Positions 61,540-64,000 of a stretch of 64,000 nt of DNA are shown here, in pieces (within the stretch, counting starts at the first letter, position 1; each line of letters begins with the position of its first letter). This DNA comes from JASHPR01 sp963833885. GTDB lineage: Bacteria; Actinomycetota; Actinomycetes; Streptosporangiales; Streptosporangiaceae. A program made the translations under genes and the position numbers. A model generated the notes under the pieces. It was not told the DNA's origin and made no database searches. It worked only from the letters and a program-made list of their open reading frames with translations. The stretch is from assembly GCA_963833885.1 (NCBI GenBank), contig CAWHZU010000007.1:62001-126000 (forward strand), written 5' to 3'.

Positions 61540-62648
61540 GCAGTTCAGCTGATGTCAACGTTTCGACGAGCAGGCGGGCGCCCGTCTACAAACGCCGCAG
61601 GCGGCGGATCTGGGGCGTCGCCGCCGTCGCAGTGCTCATCGTCATCGGGCTCATCATCTGGGCCGTCACCCAGGGCAGCTCCGGGCCTGCGGCGGTGCCC
61701 GGCTTTACGATCTCGGTCAGCCAGGGCACCGTCGCCAGCCCAGACAGCATCATCGAGAGCCAGCCGTCGCTGTCCAAGCTGATCCCGGCCCACCTGCACT
61801 ATGTGCCGTTCGATGCGGGCGTGACCGCCATCGCCGAGATGAAGAGCGGCTCGGTCCAGGCGATCAGCGGCGTCGGCAACCCTCCGGTCACCGCGGCCAT
61901 CGGGCTCAACACCGGGGTCACCGTGGTCATGGGCTGGGGCTTCGACGATGACCAGCTGCTCGTCCCGGCCTCGGTCACCTCGCCGAGCCAGCTGGTCGGC
62001 AAGTCGGTGGGCGTCCTCGTCGGGTCGTCCGAGGACTACGAGCTCCTGGGCTACCTGGCGCTGGAGCACCTGACCGGCAAGGTCAAGGTCGTCAGCTTCG
62101 CCAGCGAACCCGCTGCGGGCGCGGCCGCGCTGTCCGGCGCGATCGACTCGGCCTACGTGTACGGCGCCCCCGCGGCCGACCTGATCGCGAAGGGCTATCA
62201 CCCGCTGGTCGACGCCGAGCAGATCGCCAAGCTCGGCATCCCCGGCCTCAACGTGATCGCGGTGGCGAGCAGCGTCATCAAGACCGATCCCACGCTGGTG
62301 CAGGACTACGTGTGCGCCGAGCTGCAAGGCAGCCGGGACATGACCGGGCCTCAGGCCGCCAGGTACCTGACCGCCACCGCCAAGGTGCAGGGTATATCGG
62401 CCAGCCAGGCCGCCACGATCGTGGCGGCGACCAAGGGCTTTCCGTTCATCCCGCCCGGCCAGCAGCTGTACTGGCTCGGCTCCTCCCTGCACGACCCCAC
62501 CAGCCGCATCGTGAAGGCATACCAGCTCACCGGGAAGTTCCTGGTCACGCAGGGACGGCTCACGACCGTTCCGTCCGCGTCGCAGGTCGCGGCGCACATC
62601 GATATCACCTTCATCAAGAAGGCGCTCGCCGGTGACTGCCGGAGCTGA
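61536..62648 (+). CDS. ABC transporter substrate-binding protein (sulfonate/nitrate/taurine type), membrane-anchored
   Basis: A 370-aa protein. A positively charged N-terminus (YKRRRRRIWG) is followed by one transmembrane helix (about residues 28-46) without a lipobox Cys, so the protein seems anchored by a helix rather than as a lipoprotein. The binding domain has FDAGVTAIAEMKSGSVQAISGVGNPPVTAAIGLNTGV, VGKSVGVLVGSSEDY and YVYGAPAADLIAKGYHPLV, typical of SsuA/TauA-type proteins. ATG at 61536 has GGAGG and overlaps the dioxygenase stop. Its 3' end overlaps the ATPase start by 17 bp. Confidence 0.87.
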   Translation: MSSSADVNVSTSRRAPVYKRRRRRIWGVAAVAVLIVIGLIIWAVTQGSSGPAAVPGFTISVSQGTVASPDSIIESQPSLSKLIPAHLHYVPFDAGVTAIAEMKSGSVQAISGVGNPPVTAAIGLNTGVTVVMGWGFDDDQLLVPASVTSPSQLVGKSVGVLVGSSEDYELLGYLALEHLTGKVKVVSFASEPAAGAAALSGAIDSAYVYGAPAADLIAKGYHPLVDAEQIAKLGIPGLNVIAVASSVIKTDPTLVQDYVCAELQGSRDMTGPQAARYLTATAKVQGISASQAATIVAATKGFPFIPPGQQLYWLGSSLHDPTSRIVKAYQLTGKFLVTQGRLTTVPSASQVAAHIDITFIKKALAGDCRS

Positions 62649-63447
62649 CGAGGAGCACCGGGCGGACCGCAGGCCCGGCGCGGACGTGGTCATCGACTCG
62701 GTGGGCAAGATCTTCCGCCGGAGCGGCCGGCGCACGGTGGCGCTCTCCGGGGTCAACCTGGAGGTCACGGCGGGGGAGCTCGTCTGCCTGCTCGGCCCGT
62801 CCGGGTGCGGCAAGTCCACGCTCCTGCGGATCGTGGCCGGTGCCCTCGAGCGCGACGAGGGCACGGTCACGGTCGGGGGGAGGCCCGTGCGCGGGCCTTC
62901 CCCCGACCGGGGCATGCTGTTCCAGACCCCGATGCTGTTCCCCTGGCTCACGACCAGGAAGAACATCCTGTTCGGGCCCAGGGCACAGCGGTCCGCCGGG
63001 CTGAACGAACGGGACGACCCGGAACTCGACGCCGAGGCGGACGCCATCCTGCGCACCGTCGGGCTGGCTAAGTTCGGCGATGCGTTCCCGCACGAGCTCT
63101 CGGGCGGGATGCAGCACCGCGCGGCGTTCGCCCGTGCGATCGTCACCAGGCCGTCGCTGCTGCTCATGGACGAGCCGTTCGGCGCGCTCGACGCGATCAC
63201 CAGGCTGCGGATGCACGATTTCCTGCTCAGCATGTGGGACCAGTACCGGACCACGATCGTGTTCGTGACGCACGACATCGAGGAGGCCGTGCTGCTCGGC
63301 GACCGGGTCGCGGTGATGGGCGGCCGACCTCCCGGCATCCAGGAGGTCATCGACATCCCGTTGCCCCGGCCCCGGGACGCCCTCGACGCGGATACCGAGG
63401 CGTTCCTCGCCGCCAAGCGCAGGATCCGCGCCGCCCTGACCGTATGA
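62632..63447 (+). CDS. ABC transporter ATP-binding protein (SsuB/TauB type)
   Basis: A 271-aa ATPase: Walker A GPSGCGKST, Q-loop MLFQTPMLFPWLTTRKN, signature LSGGMQHRAAFARAI, Walker B LLLMDEPFGALDAITR and the switch histidine in VTHDIEEAVLLGDRV. It energises uptake of a sulfonate-like anion with the neighbouring binding protein and permease. GTG at 62632 overlaps the binding-protein gene. The N-terminal 17 residues are a short unconserved extension. Confidence 0.9.
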   Translation: MTAGADEEHRADRRPGADVVIDSVGKIFRRSGRRTVALSGVNLEVTAGELVCLLGPSGCGKSTLLRIVAGALERDEGTVTVGGRPVRGPSPDRGMLFQTPMLFPWLTTRKNILFGPRAQRSAGLNERDDPELDAEADAILRTVGLAKFGDAFPHELSGGMQHRAAFARAIVTRPSLLLMDEPFGALDAITRLRMHDFLLSMWDQYRTTIVFVTHDIEEAVLLGDRVAVMGGRPPGIQEVIDIPLPRPRDALDADTEAFLAAKRRIRAALTV

Positions 63448-63478
63448 CGGGCCTTAATTTTCACGAGGAGCATGCACC

Positions 63479-64000
63479 ATGGCGGGATGGCAGCCTGCGG
63501 GATTCGGCAGCACCATCGATGAGCGGACCCTAGTCGACGAGGCGTTCCTGCCCGCTGATGGTGAGCCGGACGGCACCGAGCTCGACGAGCGGGCCGGCCG
63601 CGACGATCTGGCCGCGTACCGGCGGAGCAGGCGGCGGGCCCGCACCAGGCGCCTGGCCACCGGGGCGGCCGGGCTGGTTGGCCTTGGCGTGGTATGGCAG
63701 ATCGCCGCGAGCATCCTGCGGGACCCGGTGTTCCTACCGTCGGTCAGCCAGGTCGCTACGACGTTCGTGCACTACTTCAACCGGCCGTACCCGGCGCAGG
63801 GCTCGCCGCTGTGGTACGACGCGCTCACCAGCCTGCGCCGGATTCTGATCGGCTTCGGGATCGGCGTCGGCGTCGGCGTGACACTTGGCTCGGCCATGTC
63901 AGCCTCCCGCGTGGTCCGCCACCTGATCGACCCCGTCATCGAGGTCCTCCGCCCGCTGCCGCCGCTCGCGTTCATCCCGCTGTTCATCATCTGGTTCGGC
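63479..64000 (+). CDS. ABC transporter permease (SsuC/TauC type), truncated by the window end
   Basis: ATG at 63479 with GAGGAG upstream; 174 codons are visible. A hydrophilic cytoplasmic N-terminus of about 55 residues rich in Asp/Arg is followed by a first helix (AAGLVGLGVVWQIAAS), FLPSVSQVATTFVHYF, and LTSLRRILIGFGIGVGVGVTLGSAM, then DPVIEVLRPLPPLAFIPLFIIWFG at the edge. This is the BPD_transp_1 order of SsuC-like permeases. The remaining C-terminus lies beyond 64000. Confidence 0.88.
   Translation, partial: MAGWQPAGFGSTIDERTLVDEAFLPADGEPDGTELDERAGRDDLAAYRRSRRRARTRRLATGAAGLVGLGVVWQIAASILRDPVFLPSVSQVATTFVHYFNRPYPAQGSPLWYDALTSLRRILIGFGIGVGVGVTLGSAMSASRVVRHLIDPVIEVLRPLPPLAFIPLFIIWFG

Overview
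The window is a high-GC actinobacterial chromosome segment. GTG and TTG starts are frequent, genes are dense with many 1- or 4-base stop/start overlaps, and the core order recA-recX-rny / miaB-miaA-dapF-hflX / holA-rpsT-lepA-hemW-hrcA-dnaJ-rsmE-HIT-phoH-ybeY-corC-era-recO-uppS-glyS is actinomycete. DUF397, DUF3046, DUF3311, SigE-type ECF sigma and SpoIIE/STAS/RsbW-type genes point to a filamentous or sporulating actinomycete (Streptosporangiales-like or related). The species cannot be fixed from sequence alone.

Layout. 1-5.7 kb: the N-terminal part of an Lhr helicase (minus), then an acyl-CoA ligase / PHA synthase / intracellular PHA depolymerase cluster. 5.7-7.7 kb: a DUF3311 + SSS monocarboxylate symporter pair (minus). 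7.9-12.0 kb: DUF3046, a P-loop kinase, then recA under an SOS box and recX; recA carries a 364-aa LAGLIDADG intein. 12.6-16.5 kb: rny and an S9 peptidase. 16.6-21.0 kb: miaB, an extradiol-dioxygenase-like gene, an acidic hypothetical, miaA and dapF. 21-24 kb: accessory patch with a long inverted repeat, DUF397, an RsbW-like ATPase, and an RHH regulator / DUF4097 / 59-aa protein operon with a phased operator array. 24-31.6 kb: glycolate oxidase glcF-glcE-glcD (glcE frameshifted), a partner-switching module whose phosphatase has lost its catalytic core, and malate synthase.

31.7-47.4 kb: a frameshifted membrane protein, hflX (with a possible 23-codon leader ORF), a hutI-like amidohydrolase, holA, rpsT, lepA, a DUF1707/DUF4190 protein, hemW, a DUF4870 protein, CIRCE-hrcA-dnaJ, rsmE, an ECF sigma factor with a Ser-Pro-rich membrane partner, and a HIT protein. 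47.5-59.3 kb: phoH with a second LAGLIDADG intein (361 aa), ybeY, a CorC-type protein, a cytidine-deaminase-like protein without the zinc motif, a DMT transporter, era, a zinc-ribbon/TerB-like protein, recO, uppS, a pyrH paralogue and glyS. 59.4-64.0 kb: a sulfur operon headed by a Cys-containing leader peptide, followed by two tandemly duplicated TauD-type dioxygenases, a membrane-anchored substrate-binding protein, an ABC ATPase and a permease cut by the window edge.

How it fits together. Glycolate oxidase makes glyoxylate, which malate synthase condenses with acetyl-CoA. The PHA cluster couples storage-polymer synthesis, mobilisation and acyl-CoA activation. The core blocks supply DNA repair (RecA/RecX/RecO), tRNA and rRNA modification (MiaA/MiaB/RsmE), ribosome maturation and rescue (Era/YbeY/HflX/LepA) and heat-shock control (HrcA/DnaJ). 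The most unusual items are the two homing-type inteins in P-loop ATPases, the leader-peptide-controlled duplicated TauD operon, the RHH-DUF4097-small protein unit, and several broken or internally deleted genes beside healthy operons.
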